A stretch of DNA of 64,000 nt, from contig CAYLNM010000004.1 of the NCBI GenBank assembly GCA_964385045.1, forward strand, positions 1 to 64,000. The letters run 5' to 3'. Source of the DNA: CAYLNM01 sp964385045 (lineage in GTDB: Bacteria; Planctomycetota; Phycisphaerae; Phycisphaerales; SM1A02). A program made the translations under genes and the position numbers. The notes beneath the pieces are model-generated. The model was not told where the DNA came from, ran no database searches, and saw only the letters and a list, made by a program, of their open reading frames with translations. Of the stretch, positions 9,087 through 17,389 are shown one piece after another (positions within the stretch are counted from its first letter, which is position 1; the number at the start of each line of letters is the position of its first letter).

Positions 9087-9641
9087 ATGAACCTCGACGA
9101 CGCCCGGCGGATCATGCACGAGTGGACCGAGAGTCCGTCCCTGCGCACCCACATGGAGTGCGTGGCCGCCTGCATGGGGGCCTACGCGGCCGAGATCGCC
9201 CCGGACGAGGCCGAGCGGTGGCGGGTCGCAGGCCTGCTGCACGACTTCGACTACGAGCGCCATCCCTCGATCGAGGAGCATCCGGTCGTCGGGGTGGCGT
9301 GGCTGCGCGAGCACACCGACGTCGACGAGGGGATTCTCGAGGCGATTCTCGGCCACAACGACGCGGCCGGCGTGCCGCGGACCACGCCGATGGCCCGGGC
9401 GCTCTTCGCGGTGGACGAGCTCGCCGGCTTCATCGTCGCGTGCGCGAAGGTCCGGCCGAACGGCATCGCCGACCTCGCCCCGAAGAGCGTGCGGAAGAAG
9501 CTCAAGGACAAGGCGTTCGCGGCCGCGGTGAGCCGCGAGGACATCCGCACCGGGATCGCCGAGCTCGGGGTCGACGAGACCGAGCACGTCCAGCGGTGCA
9601 TCGACGCCATCCGCGGCGAGGCCGAGCGGCTGGGCCTCTGA
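9087..9641 (+). CDS. HD-domain putative phosphohydrolase
   Basis: Soluble protein of 184 residues. It is an HD-superfamily metal-dependent phosphohydrolase: a first His in RTHMECVA (about residue 22), the HD doublet in AGLLHDFDYERH (about 52-53), and a further His in EAILGHND. The HD spacing and the small size match the HDIG-type hydrolases that act on nucleotides or phosphoesters; the substrate cannot be read from the sequence. The ATG at 9087 directly follows a -10-like hexamer, pointing to leaderless translation. It is a single gene, convergent with the DUF4340 gene 39 bp away. Confidence 0.85.
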   Translation: MNLDDARRIMHEWTESPSLRTHMECVAACMGAYAAEIAPDEAERWRVAGLLHDFDYERHPSIEEHPVVGVAWLREHTDVDEGILEAILGHNDAAGVPRTTPMARALFAVDELAGFIVACAKVRPNGIADLAPKSVRKKLKDKAFAAAVSREDIRTGIAELGVDETEHVQRCIDAIRGEAERLGL

Positions 9642-9651
9642 CGCCCCGCGG

Positions 9652-9672
9652 CGGCGGACGGGCCGACCGCCG
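9652..9672. terminator. Small hairpin between convergent genes
   Basis: CGGCGG and CCGCCG arms (9652-9657, 9667-9672) with a 9-nt loop occupy the 39-bp gap between the HD and DUF4340 genes. There is no T run; weak candidate. Confidence 0.3.
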
Positions 9673-9680
9673 AGGCCGCC

Positions 9681-11291
9681 TCAGCCCGCCGCGCCGCCCG
9701 CGGCCGCCTCGGCCCCGGCGTCCGCCTCGTCCGCGGCGGCGGGCGGGGCGAGCAGCAGGGGGACGCCGTCCGTCCCGCCGGCGCCCGCGCCGGGTGCCGC
9801 CGCGTCCGCGGCCGGCGTCTCCTCCTCGCCCGCCGGCCGCACGAGCTCGCCGAGCGACGGACGCATCGCGTCGAAGTCCTCGGCCGAGATGACGTAGTAC
9901 CAGTCCGCGAACCGCGCGTTGAGCTCGGCCGCCCGCCCGCGGCCCTCCTCGGCCCGGCGCTCCCACGCGAGGACGGCCGGATCGACCGGCGTGCCGTCCT
10001 CGTCCGCCGCGTCGCCGCTCGCCTCGCCGTCCGCCTCGCCGTCGGCCTCGCCGGAAGCCTCCGCGTCCGCCGCCTCCGGGTCGGCCGCGGCCGCCGCCGG
10101 CGCGTCCGCGCCGGCCGCCGGCTCCGGCCTCGGCCCGAGCAGCGACGCGTCGAAGCCCGCGGTGATGAAGACGTAGCGGTGCAGGGAGCGATCGCCTTCG
10201 CCCGTCACCGCCGACGCGGAGTCGGCGGCGTCGTCGCCCGGTCCGGCCGGGTCGTCGCCCGCCGACACCGCGAGCCCGTCGCCCTCGAGCACCTCGCCGA
10301 ACCGCAGCGTGGCCACCACGCCGTCGGCCGCCCCGACGCGGATCTCGCCCTCGTTCGACAGCAGCCGGCCGTCGGCGGAGACGAAGAACCCGCGGTCCTG
10401 CAGCGACAGCTGCTCCTCGACGCCCAGCTCGAGGCCCGCATCGGCCCGGAGCCCGGCCGCGAGGCCAGGAGGCTTGGGCCGCACGCCCGTGATCCGGAGC
10501 CCGGCGAGCGCCTCGAGCATCGACGAGACCCGATCCGCGTCGACCTCCGTGTCCGGCGACGCGGGCTCGATCGTCCAGTCGGCGTCCGCGTCCGCGCGCG
10601 CGAGCGTGGCCGAGCCCTCGAAGCTCACCGCCCCGCTCGACTCGTCCACCGCGTAGTCCTGCAGCTCGACGAGCCGCAGGTCCTCGGGGCTCGTCTCCAG
10701 AAGCGTGTCGTCGATCCAGTCGCGGAACCGCACCGAGACGTCCACGTCCGCCCGAACCGCGTAGGTCCGGGGCCGGCCGGGAACCCGCACGTAGCGGAAT
10801 CCGGGGCGATCGGGCACCGGGTCGCCGATGACGTAGTCCGCGAGCACCGCTCCGTCGGCGTCGCGGAGGGTGATGCGGTCGCCGCGGCCGGACAGCGCGA
10901 CCGACGCCTCGTCGAGCGGGTCGATCACGCCGAAGGCCTCGTGGTCGCGGGCGCGGTCCGAGCGGATGACGTCCTTGCGGAGGTCCATCACGCTCGCGGC
11001 GGTGCGGGCGAGCCGCTCCTCGCCGTCGGCGGGGTAGTCGTGGTGCGAGGGGATCGTCCAGCCGTCCTCGGTGCGGTGCACCTTGAAGGCCCGCACGATC
11101 CCGGCATCCTCCTGCCACGAGAAGACCTCGAGCGAGGCCGCGGCCGCGGGGTCGGTGAAGCCGGGGTAGAAGGCCTCGCCCTGCTCGGCGAGGGCGGTCG
11201 CCTCCGGCGGGGCGGGGCGGGTCAGGACGGTGATCCCGGCGATCGCGACCGCGGCGGCCGCGATCACCCCGGTGCGGACGAGGTCGTTCAC
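9681..11291 (-). CDS. DUF4340 protein of a Gld-type ABC system
   Basis: Membrane-anchored protein of 536 residues. One N-terminal helix (about residues 7-23, TGVIAAAAVAIAGITVLT) is followed by a large beta-rich extracytoplasmic domain. The strand pattern near residues 40-280 (IVRAFKVHRTEDGWTIPSH ... RITLRDADGAVLADYVIGDPVP ... RYVRVPGRPRTYAVRADVDVS) is that of DUF4340, which is regularly encoded next to Gld/ABC auxiliary subunits. Residues 390-450 are an acidic Ala/Gly/Asp/Glu linker with GEAD-type repeats. The GTG start overlaps the upstream gene stop as GTGA. It probably works with that permease, perhaps in envelope polysaccharide or surface transport; the cargo is unknown. Confidence 0.85.
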   Translation of the reverse strand: MNDLVRTGVIAAAAVAIAGITVLTRPAPPEATALAEQGEAFYPGFTDPAAAASLEVFSWQEDAGIVRAFKVHRTEDGWTIPSHHDYPADGEERLARTAASVMDLRKDVIRSDRARDHEAFGVIDPLDEASVALSGRGDRITLRDADGAVLADYVIGDPVPDRPGFRYVRVPGRPRTYAVRADVDVSVRFRDWIDDTLLETSPEDLRLVELQDYAVDESSGAVSFEGSATLARADADADWTIEPASPDTEVDADRVSSMLEALAGLRITGVRPKPPGLAAGLRADAGLELGVEEQLSLQDRGFFVSADGRLLSNEGEIRVGAADGVVATLRFGEVLEGDGLAVSAGDDPAGPGDDAADSASAVTGEGDRSLHRYVFITAGFDASLLGPRPEPAAGADAPAAAAADPEAADAEASGEADGEADGEASGDAADEDGTPVDPAVLAWERRAEEGRGRAAELNARFADWYYVISAEDFDAMRPSLGELVRPAGEEETPAADAAAPGAGAGGTDGVPLLLAPPAAADEADAGAEAAAGGAAG

Positions 11292-14146
11292 GATCGGTCC
11301 TCCGAGTCGACGGGGGTGCCGGCGACGGTCCCGGGACCGGCGGCCCCGCCGGCGGGGGCGTCGCGGTCCGAGCGGCGGGCGGCGGGCACCCCCTCCGCCT
11401 CCCGGGCGCGGCGACGGGCGAACAGCACGCCGGCGAGGACGAGGGCGGGCACGGGCGGCAGCACCGCGGCCCACACGCGGATTCCCTGCTGGGTGGACGC
11501 GATGCTCGCCTCCATCTCCGCCCGGGCGGCGGCGACCGCGCGCTCCTTCTCCTGCTCGATCCGGGCCTCGGCCAGCGTGAGCCGCCGCTGCTCCCGCTCC
11601 TGCACGCTCCGCTCGAGGATGCGGCGGGTGCGCTCGTCGAGGTCGTCGCGGCCACGGATCTCGGCCACCCGCTCGTCGAGCCGGTCCTGGGCCTCGGCCA
11701 GCCGCGCGGCCGCCTCGGCCTCGGCCTCCTCGCGCCGCTCGCGCTCGGCCTCGGTGAACTCCGCGACCACCGTCTCGAGGCGCGTCAGGCTGCGGTGCTG
11801 CGGCCGGTGCGTCCGCAGGTCGACGAACGACTCGTCGCCCGCGAGGACGTCGATGCAGTTGAGGGCGAAGGTGACGTTGTCGAAGTCGAGGCCCTCGATG
11901 CCGCGCCGGCGCAGGGCGAAGAACTGCTCCGACACGACGTCCGCGTCGGCGACGAGGACGACGTCGATCCGCTTCGGCTCGGGGGCGGCGCCGGTCTCGC
12001 CGTCCACTGCCTCCGCATCGTCTGCCGGGCTCGCCGCGGCGTCGGCCGCCTCCTCCGGGGCCGCCTGCTCCGGGGCCGGCGCGCCGGCGGGGGCCGCGTC
12101 GTCGGGTTCCTCCGCGGGCAGCGTCCCGCGCACCCGCATCGCCAGGGCGGCCGGCCGATCGTCCGCGAACCGCGTCGGGTCGGGGTTCAGCTGCAGGCCG
12201 AGGAAGCCGCGTTGCAGCAGCGACGAGGCGGGGGTGGTGCCGATCGGGCCCGTCGCGGTGAGCAGCACGTCGCGCTCGAGCTCGGCCCCCGGGATCGGCG
12301 GGCCCGCGTCGAGCCGGCCGGGATAGAGCAGGACCATCTCCTGCAGCCCGGCGGAGATCGTCGCCCGCGGATCGAAGGGCGCGGCCGCGTCGCCGGTCGC
12401 CCCCGCGCTGAGGAAGACGATCTCCGGCGGCGCGTCGGCGAAGGCGGGGTACGGATTGGCGCCGGACCACGTGACGTCCGGGCTCATCCGCAGCCCGAGC
12501 CCGGCGAGGAATCCGGTGACGTCGCCCTTGGGCTCCGGCGGCGCCTGGTTCTGCTGGAAGGGGCTCCGGCCCGCGTCGGCGGGCAGGCTCATCGCCAGCG
12601 ACGGGTCGAAGGTCGGCAGCGGGTCGTCCAGCAGCAGGGCGGGCAGGCCGCCCTCGATCGCGGTGCGCAGGGCGTCGAGCCCCGTCTGCGGCAGCGCCGA
12701 GGGCATCACCGCGACCACGGCGTCGAGGTCCTCGGGATACGGCCCCTCGGCCGGGACCTCGACCACCTCGTACTGCTTGCGGAGCTCCTCCACCAGCGAC
12801 CACGCCGGCAGGCTGCTCATGGTCTGGAAGTCGAAGCCGCCGAAGACGCGGGCGGGCGTGGCGACGACGCCGATCCGCTTGCGGTCGGCCCGGGAGACGA
12901 CGCGGACGGAGCGGGCGAGCTCGTACTCGACCGGCAGGCCGGGGTCGAGGAAGGGGATCGTGAACGTCTCGGGCCCGCTCGTGAGGACGACGCCGAGGAA
13001 GATCTGCTCCACGCCGCGCCGGGCCCCCTCGGTGGTCAGGACGTCGCGGCCCACGATGCCGTGGTTCTCGGCCGCGAGGCTCGCGGTCTCGGTGAAGGGC
13101 TCGGTGTCGCGGATGGCCACCTCGAGCCGCGGCCCGGCGAGCTCGTCGAAGCGGCGGAGCAGCGTCACCAGGTTCCGCCGGACCGTGACGTACGGCTCGG
13201 GCACCTCCGGGCTCACGAACGCCTCCACCGTCACCCGCCGGTCCTCCGGAATCGCGTCGAGGATCGCGGCGGTCGCCGGCTGCAGCGTGTGCAGCCGCTC
13301 GCTCGTGGCATCGACCGCCGCCCCCGCCCGGCCCGAGAGCGTCGCGAGGCAGATCGCGATCGCGCCGAGGCTGATCGAGCGGATGGCGAGGTGGCCCGCC
13401 GCCTCCGCCGAGCGCTCGCCCCCGGCGACGTGCCGACGACCGATCACGCCGACGCCGAGGTAGAGCATCACCGCCGCGAGCCCGACGAAGGACAGCACGC
13501 CCGACATCGGCACGAGGCCCTCGCCGAAGGGCTCGAACCAGCTCCGGACGCCGAGCGGGGCGAGCACCGCGCCGGCCGGGCCGAGGGCCTCGGCCGCGAC
13601 GTCGGCGAAGACGAACGCGGCGCAGAGCGCGGCTCCGATCAGGAACGCGACGGTGGCGTTGCTGCTGAGCAGCGAGCCGATCATCGCCACCGCGAGCAGG
13701 GCCGCCCCGAGCAGCCAGTAGCCCAGGTAGGTCGCGGCCACGAGGCCCGGGTCGGGATCGCCGAGCCACGCGAGCACCGCGACGTGGCTCAGCGACAGCA
13801 GCACCGCCACGGTGTGGATCCCGAGGACGGCGAGGTACTTGCCGAGCACCACGTCGGCGTCGCGGCCGGGCAGGGTCAGCAGCAGCTCCTCGGTGCCGAG
13901 CCGCCGCTCCTCGCTCCACGCGTTCATGGCGAGGGCGGGGGCGAACACGACCATCAGCAGCGGGAAGAACCGGTTGAGCTGATCGAGCGTGGCGAGGTTG
14001 TCGAGGAAGAACGCCGGCCGCCAGAACGCCGCCATCGCTCCGAGCAGGATGAAGGCGGTGATGAACAGGTAGCCGGTGGGGTTCAGGAAGTAGCTGGTGA
14101 AGTTCCGTCGGAGGACGGCGAGCACCATGCGGGGCTGGATCGCCAT
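11288..14146 (-). CDS. Fused GldF-like permease and GldG-like auxiliary subunit
   Basis: Membrane protein of 952 residues joining two parts normally made separately. Residues 1-250 are an ABC-2 type permease with about six helices (LRRNFTSYFLNPTGYLFIT; WSEERRLGTEELLLTLP). A seventh helix near 255-275 leads into a GldG / ABC_transp_aux domain (about 280-730; TLQPATAAILDAIPEDRRVTVEAFVSPEVPE; NVTFALNCIDVLAGDESFVDLRTH), then a charged coiled coil (about 765-880) and a final helix near 900. It should pair with the ATPase encoded 70 bp upstream and the DUF4340 protein overlapping downstream. GldFGA is named for Bacteroidetes gliding, but planctomycete homologues need not be tied to motility. The ATG at 14146 has a weak ribosome site; Met7 is an alternative. 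Confidence 0.9.
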   Translation of the reverse strand: MAIQPRMVLAVLRRNFTSYFLNPTGYLFITAFILLGAMAAFWRPAFFLDNLATLDQLNRFFPLLMVVFAPALAMNAWSEERRLGTEELLLTLPGRDADVVLGKYLAVLGIHTVAVLLSLSHVAVLAWLGDPDPGLVAATYLGYWLLGAALLAVAMIGSLLSSNATVAFLIGAALCAAFVFADVAAEALGPAGAVLAPLGVRSWFEPFGEGLVPMSGVLSFVGLAAVMLYLGVGVIGRRHVAGGERSAEAAGHLAIRSISLGAIAICLATLSGRAGAAVDATSERLHTLQPATAAILDAIPEDRRVTVEAFVSPEVPEPYVTVRRNLVTLLRRFDELAGPRLEVAIRDTEPFTETASLAAENHGIVGRDVLTTEGARRGVEQIFLGVVLTSGPETFTIPFLDPGLPVEYELARSVRVVSRADRKRIGVVATPARVFGGFDFQTMSSLPAWSLVEELRKQYEVVEVPAEGPYPEDLDAVVAVMPSALPQTGLDALRTAIEGGLPALLLDDPLPTFDPSLAMSLPADAGRSPFQQNQAPPEPKGDVTGFLAGLGLRMSPDVTWSGANPYPAFADAPPEIVFLSAGATGDAAAPFDPRATISAGLQEMVLLYPGRLDAGPPIPGAELERDVLLTATGPIGTTPASSLLQRGFLGLQLNPDPTRFADDRPAALAMRVRGTLPAEEPDDAAPAGAPAPEQAAPEEAADAAASPADDAEAVDGETGAAPEPKRIDVVLVADADVVSEQFFALRRRGIEGLDFDNVTFALNCIDVLAGDESFVDLRTHRPQHRSLTRLETVVAEFTEAERERREEAEAEAAARLAEAQDRLDERVAEIRGRDDLDERTRRILERSVQEREQRRLTLAEARIEQEKERAVAAARAEMEASIASTQQGIRVWAAVLPPVPALVLAGVLFARRRAREAEGVPAARRSDRDAPAGGAAGPGTVAGTPVDSEDRS

Positions 14147-14216
14147 GGCGGTCGAACCTCGGGGGACTGGCGGGTGGCGGGTGGCGGAGCGAGCGGGCGT
14201 GGTGGTGCCCGCGCCG

Positions 14217-15020
14217 TCAGGTCGCGGTCGGCTCCGGGGCCGGGTTGCGGCGGGATGCGCCGCCCGGCCCGGCGGACGGCGGCGGGCCCGGCCGCGGCAG
14301 CTCGTCGCCGCGGCCGGTGAGCTCCGCGAACCGCGCGTCGAGGTCGCCCCCGGCGCGGAAGGCCTCGAGGTCGCCGTCGAAGACCAGCCGGCCCTCGTGC
14401 ACGAAGAGCACCCGGTCGGCGATCGCCTCGACCTCCTGCAGGATGTGGGTCGACAGCAGGACCGTGCGCTCGCGGCCGAGCTCGCGGATCAGGGCCCGGA
14501 CGTGGCGGATCTGGTTCGGGTCGAGGCCGGCGGTGGGCTCGTCGAGGATCAGGACGTCGGGCTCGTGCAGGATCGCATGGGCGAGGCCGACCCGCTGGCG
14601 GAAGCCGCGGGAGAGCTTGCGGATCGGCTTGTGCGCGACCTCCTCGAGCTCGCAGCGCCCGATCGCCGCGTCCATGCCGCGCCCCAGCGCGGCTCCGCCA
14701 AGCCCACGGGCCTCGCCGAAGAAGCGCAGCAGCTCGACCGGCGTCATGTCGGGGTACAGCGGACCGTTCTCGGGCAGGTAGCCCAGCCGGGCCGCGGCCT
14801 CGGTGCGCCGGCTCGCCACGTCGATGCCGGCGATCGCCGCCCGGCCGCGGGTGGGGGCGATGAAGCCGGTGAGCATCTTCATCGTGGTGGACTTGCCGGC
14901 GCCGTTGGGGCCGAGGAAGGCGGCCACCTGTCCGCGCGGCACGGTGAAGCTGACCTCGCGCACCGCGGCGAGGCGTCCGTAGACGCGGGTCAGCCCGTCG
15001 GCCTCGATCATCGTCTCCAT
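14217..15020 (-). CDS. ABC transporter ATP-binding protein (GldA/CcmA-like)
   Basis: Cytoplasmic ATPase of 267 residues and energy source for the fused permease downstream. Complete motifs are present: Walker A GPNGAGKST (about residue 38), signature LSRGFRQRVG, Walker B VLILDEPTAGLDPNQ, and the switch His in STHILQEV. The ATG at 15020 has GGAGAGGAG about 8 nt upstream. The C-terminal 35 residues are Pro/Gly-rich and probably disordered. With the next two genes it forms a complete GldA-GldFG-DUF4340 operon on the minus strand. Confidence 0.93.
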   Translation of the reverse strand: METMIEADGLTRVYGRLAAVREVSFTVPRGQVAAFLGPNGAGKSTTMKMLTGFIAPTRGRAAIAGIDVASRRTEAAARLGYLPENGPLYPDMTPVELLRFFGEARGLGGAALGRGMDAAIGRCELEEVAHKPIRKLSRGFRQRVGLAHAILHEPDVLILDEPTAGLDPNQIRHVRALIRELGRERTVLLSTHILQEVEAIADRVLFVHEGRLVFDGDLEAFRAGGDLDARFAELTGRGDELPRPGPPPSAGPGGASRRNPAPEPTAT

Positions 15021-15543
15021 GCGGCGATGACTCCTCTCCGGAACGTTCGGGGTCGGCGTGCGTCGTCGGCCGTCGAGCAAGCGGCGTGCCGGTCCGGGCG
15101 GGCGGCGGTCCGGGGGCGGTCCGGGGGCGGCTCGGGGCCGGCCGGCCACGCGACTGCACGGGTGCGCCGCCCCCGGCGGCGGCGACTGTCAAAGCGGCAG
15201 CCTGCCGGGCGTGCGGGCGAGGCGCCCCCGGCGGGCGGATCGTCACGTCGCGGCGGTCTGGTCGGCGGCGGACCGACGGGCGAGCGGGCGCGTCGGTGGA
15301 CGCTGGCGGGCCGGAGCGTCACGCCCGGGCGGCGTGGCCGGCGGCGGGCCGGACGGGGCGCGTTGGCGGCGACGGGCGCGGACGGGCGGAAGGCCGCGTC
15401 GCGTCGAGGTGGCCGGCGCGGGCCGAAGGGCGAGCGTTGGCGGCGACGGGCGCGGACGGGCGGAACGCCGCGGCGCGGCGACGCGGCCGGCGGGGGGGCG
15501 GAAGGGCGCGCGGTGGCGTCGACGAGCGCGGTCGCGCGGCGGC
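15021..15543. other. Gene-free stretch with direct repeats
   Basis: This 523-bp gap between the DUF493 gene and the ABC ATPase contains two copies of a 32-bp repeat and several looser GC-rich variants, but no frame with family resemblance or a credible start. The ATPase promoter should lie near its right side of the start at 15020; no clear hexamer is seen. Confidence 0.6.
15360..15465. repeat. Two copies of a 32-bp direct repeat
   Basis: A 32-bp GC-rich unit beginning GCGTTGGCGGCGACGGGC and ending GACGGGCGGAA occurs at 15360-15391 and 15434-15465, 74 bp apart. Degenerate relatives flank both. They sit in the gap upstream of the Gld-type operon. Confidence 0.85.
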
Positions 15544-15828
15544 TCAGAGCACGAGCCGGATGGCGTCGTGCTCCTGCAGGGCGGCGAGAATCCGCAGCCG
15601 GTGCGGCTCGTCGTCGACGAGGACGCGGATCCGTACCGAGTGCCAGCGGCCCCGGCGGCTCTCGGCACCACCTTCCCACTCGTGCTCGGCCGGCCCCACC
15701 GCGTCGCGGACCGCCGCCCGCACCGCATCGGGGTCCGCGCCGATCACGTGGTACGACCAGTGCGTGGGGTACTCGATGTCCGGGCGGCCCGGGCCGCCGT
15801 CGCCGAAGATGGAGGGGATCCCGGCCAT
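15544..15828 (-). CDS. DUF493 (YbeD-like) regulatory-fold protein
   Basis: Small cytoplasmic protein of 94 residues. The body IEYPTHWSYHVIGADPDAVR and the end RVLVDDEPHRLRILAALQEHDAIRLVL match DUF493/YbeD, an ACT-like ferredoxin fold of unknown function. Its usual length is 85-100, so it is complete. The start at 15828 is supported by TAGACT on the minus strand 7 nt upstream, again suggesting a leaderless transcript. It is divergent from the small membrane protein at 15889. Confidence 0.82.
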   Translation of the reverse strand: MAGIPSIFGDGGPGRPDIEYPTHWSYHVIGADPDAVRAAVRDAVGPAEHEWEGGAESRRGRWHSVRIRVLVDDEPHRLRILAALQEHDAIRLVL

Positions 15829-15835
15829 GGGGCGA

Positions 15836-15841
15836 AGTCTA
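15836..15841 (-). promoter_or_regulatory. -10 hexamer, probable leaderless start
   Basis: TAGACT on the minus strand is 7 nt from the DUF493 ATG, with no ribosome site between them. Confidence 0.45.
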
Positions 15842-15873
15842 CGTCCCGGGTTCCCCCGAGGTCGGCAGTGGTC

Positions 15874-15879
15874 TACCAT
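15874..15879 (+). promoter_or_regulatory. -10 hexamer close to the start codon
   Basis: TACCAT ends 9 nt before the ATG at 15889. The intervening CGGAG could act as a weak ribosome site, so the leader may be very short rather than absent. Confidence 0.4.
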
Positions 15880-15888
15880 CGCCCGGAG

Positions 15889-16428
15889 ATGAGGAGAGAG
15901 GAGCACGGCTCGGGCCCCGGGATCCTGCAGCGAGCGGCCTGGTGGTCGCTCGCCGTGGTGCACGTGGTACCGCTCGTGCGGATCGCGCCCGCCGTGGGCG
16001 ACGACCCAGCCCGGCATGCCGCCAGCCTCGCGCTCCTGCTCGCCGTCGTCGCGTTCTGCGTCGCGGCCGCCACGCTCGATCGCCGCCGTGGCGTTCGCGG
16101 ACGCGGCTCCACCGTCGTCTTCCTGCTCGCCGCCGCGGTCGCGCACCACGATGCCGTGGGCTCGCCGCCGCCGGCCGAGCTGCCCGCCCCGGTGGTCCCG
16201 GTGCTGCTCGGGGGCGGAGCGGCCGCCGCCGCGAGCCCGTGGCTCCGCCGCCTGCGACGGGCCCTGCGCCGCCTCGGCGACCGGCTCGCGGCCGCGTTCG
16301 GCCGCCCGCTCCCGCCGGTCGCGGCGACGCGTGCGCGGCTCGCCCGCCCGTCGGCGCGGCCGATCCGCCGCGTCGGCGGACCGCCTCCGGTGCGCGGCCC
16401 TCCGGCGATCGGCCTCGCCATCGCCTGA
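15889..16428 (+). CDS. Small membrane protein of unknown function
   Basis: Unrecognised protein of 179 residues. It has about four hydrophobic segments (near residues 12-32, 45-64, 74-90 and 100-118) separated by short loops, followed by an Arg-rich, Pro-rich tail of about 60 residues likely to lie in the cytoplasm. No family motif is visible. The ATG at 15889 fits the nearby TACCAT hexamer and is divergent from the DUF493 gene. A hairpin directly after its stop suggests it is transcribed alone. Confidence 0.55.
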   Translation: MRREEHGSGPGILQRAAWWSLAVVHVVPLVRIAPAVGDDPARHAASLALLLAVVAFCVAAATLDRRRGVRGRGSTVVFLLAAAVAHHDAVGSPPPAELPAPVVPVLLGGGAAAAASPWLRRLRRALRRLGDRLAAAFGRPLPPVAATRARLARPSARPIRRVGGPPPVRGPPAIGLAIA

Positions 16429-16445
16429 GGCGGCCGCCGGCCGCC
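16429..16445 (+). terminator. Hairpin immediately after the membrane protein stop
   Basis: GGCGGCC and GGCCGCC form a 7-bp stem around a 3-nt loop right after the stop codon. No T run follows, as is usual in this genome. Confidence 0.35.
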
Positions 16446-16525
16446 CACCCCAGCTTCCCACGCCTTCCCACGCGCCGCGCGGGAGTCGGGCGTCGCGCCC
16501 GCCCGCGCCGCGGAGACGACATCCC

Positions 16526-17227
16526 ATGCCTTCCATCATCACCACCCCGCGGGCCGCGTCCCGCGCCACCGTGCTCGTCGCCGGCGCCGCCGGCCTCCTC
16601 CTCGCCGCCGCCCCGGCCGCGGCCGACCTCGTCCTGCCCGCGATCGAGGACTTCGAGGATGGCGCATCGAGCTGGTTCGACGGTCCCGCCGTGGCCGAGC
16701 TCGACTGGGTCGCCTCCGGCGGCGCCGACGGCGGCGGCTACGTCACCGACGTCGTCGACGTTCCGAGCGAGCCCCCGCCCTTCGGCATCACCGCCTTCCG
16801 CGCCCAGGACGAGTTCGGCTCGTCCGACGGCATCTTCGAGGGCGACTGGCTCGCCGCCGGCGTGACCGAGGTCCGGTTCGCGGTCCGCCACGACGCGCCC
16901 GCCCCGATCGCCTTCTTCGCCCGGTTCGCCTCGCCCTTCAACTTCCCCGGCGCGGTCGGCTTGGCGTTCGAGCCGGTGCTGCCGGGCCAGTGGACGGAGA
17001 TCGTGCTCGACGTCTCGGAGGGCAGCGACCAGCTGGTCCTGGCGGGCTCGACCTACGAGGAGATCTTCTCCAGCATCGGCCACCTCCAGGTCGGGTTCGA
17101 CCCGGGCGACCTCGGCGGACTGCCGGTGACCGTCGACCTGGATCTGGTGCAGGTCGTCCCGGGACCGGCGGCCCTGTCGGTGCTGCTCGCCGGCGGCCTG
17201 CTCGCCGGTCGTCGCCGCCGCGGCTGA
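16526..17227 (+). CDS. Secreted protein with PEP-CTERM-like tail
   Basis: Exported protein of 233 residues. A signal peptide (about residues 1-33, ending AAPAAA-D) is followed by a beta-rich domain with Asp/Glu-rich strands (VLPAIEDFEDGASSWFDGP), resembling carbohydrate-binding-like folds. The C-terminus has VPGPAALSVLLAGGLLAG followed by RRRR, the three-part layout of a PEP-CTERM sorting signal, with VPGPA in place of VPEPA. In planctomycetes such tails are thought to be cut by an exosortase; no exosortase gene is in this window. The next gene is another exported protein, with a terminator between them. Confidence 0.8.
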   Translation: MPSIITTPRAASRATVLVAGAAGLLLAAAPAAADLVLPAIEDFEDGASSWFDGPAVAELDWVASGGADGGGYVTDVVDVPSEPPPFGITAFRAQDEFGSSDGIFEGDWLAAGVTEVRFAVRHDAPAPIAFFARFASPFNFPGAVGLAFEPVLPGQWTEIVLDVSEGSDQLVLAGSTYEEIFSSIGHLQVGFDPGDLGGLPVTVDLDLVQVVPGPAALSVLLAGGLLAGRRRRG

Positions 17228-17259
17228 CCCGGCGTCCGACCGACGACGCGTCCGACTCG

Positions 17260-17294
17260 CCGCCCTCCCGCGCGTTCATCGCGCGGGAGGGCGG
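17260..17294 (+). terminator. Strong 15-bp stem terminator
   Basis: CCGCCCTCCCGCGCG (17260-17274) pairs perfectly with 17280-17294 around the loop TTCAT; TGTTGCG follows rather than a T run. It closes the PEP-CTERM-like gene. Confidence 0.75.
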
Positions 17295-17296
17295 TG

Positions 17297-17324
17297 TTGC
17301 GTCGGGACCAGCGAGCGGTACGGT
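17297..17324 (+). promoter_or_regulatory. Promoter of the dockerin-type secreted protein
   Basis: TTGCGT and TACGGT are 16 bp apart just after the terminator, and 65 nt before the ATG at 17390. AAGAAGGAG lies before that ATG. Confidence 0.5.
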
Positions 17325-17389
17325 GGCGTTCCCGGCGGCAGGCGAATCGTTCGCCGGCCCTGCCGAGGGAGAAGAAGGAGCCACCCCCC

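Noticed and set aside
15058..15543. Possible extra genes in the gap between the ABC ATPase and DUF493.
   Set aside because: Frames are repeat-driven, Arg-rich and lack starts with ribosome sites.
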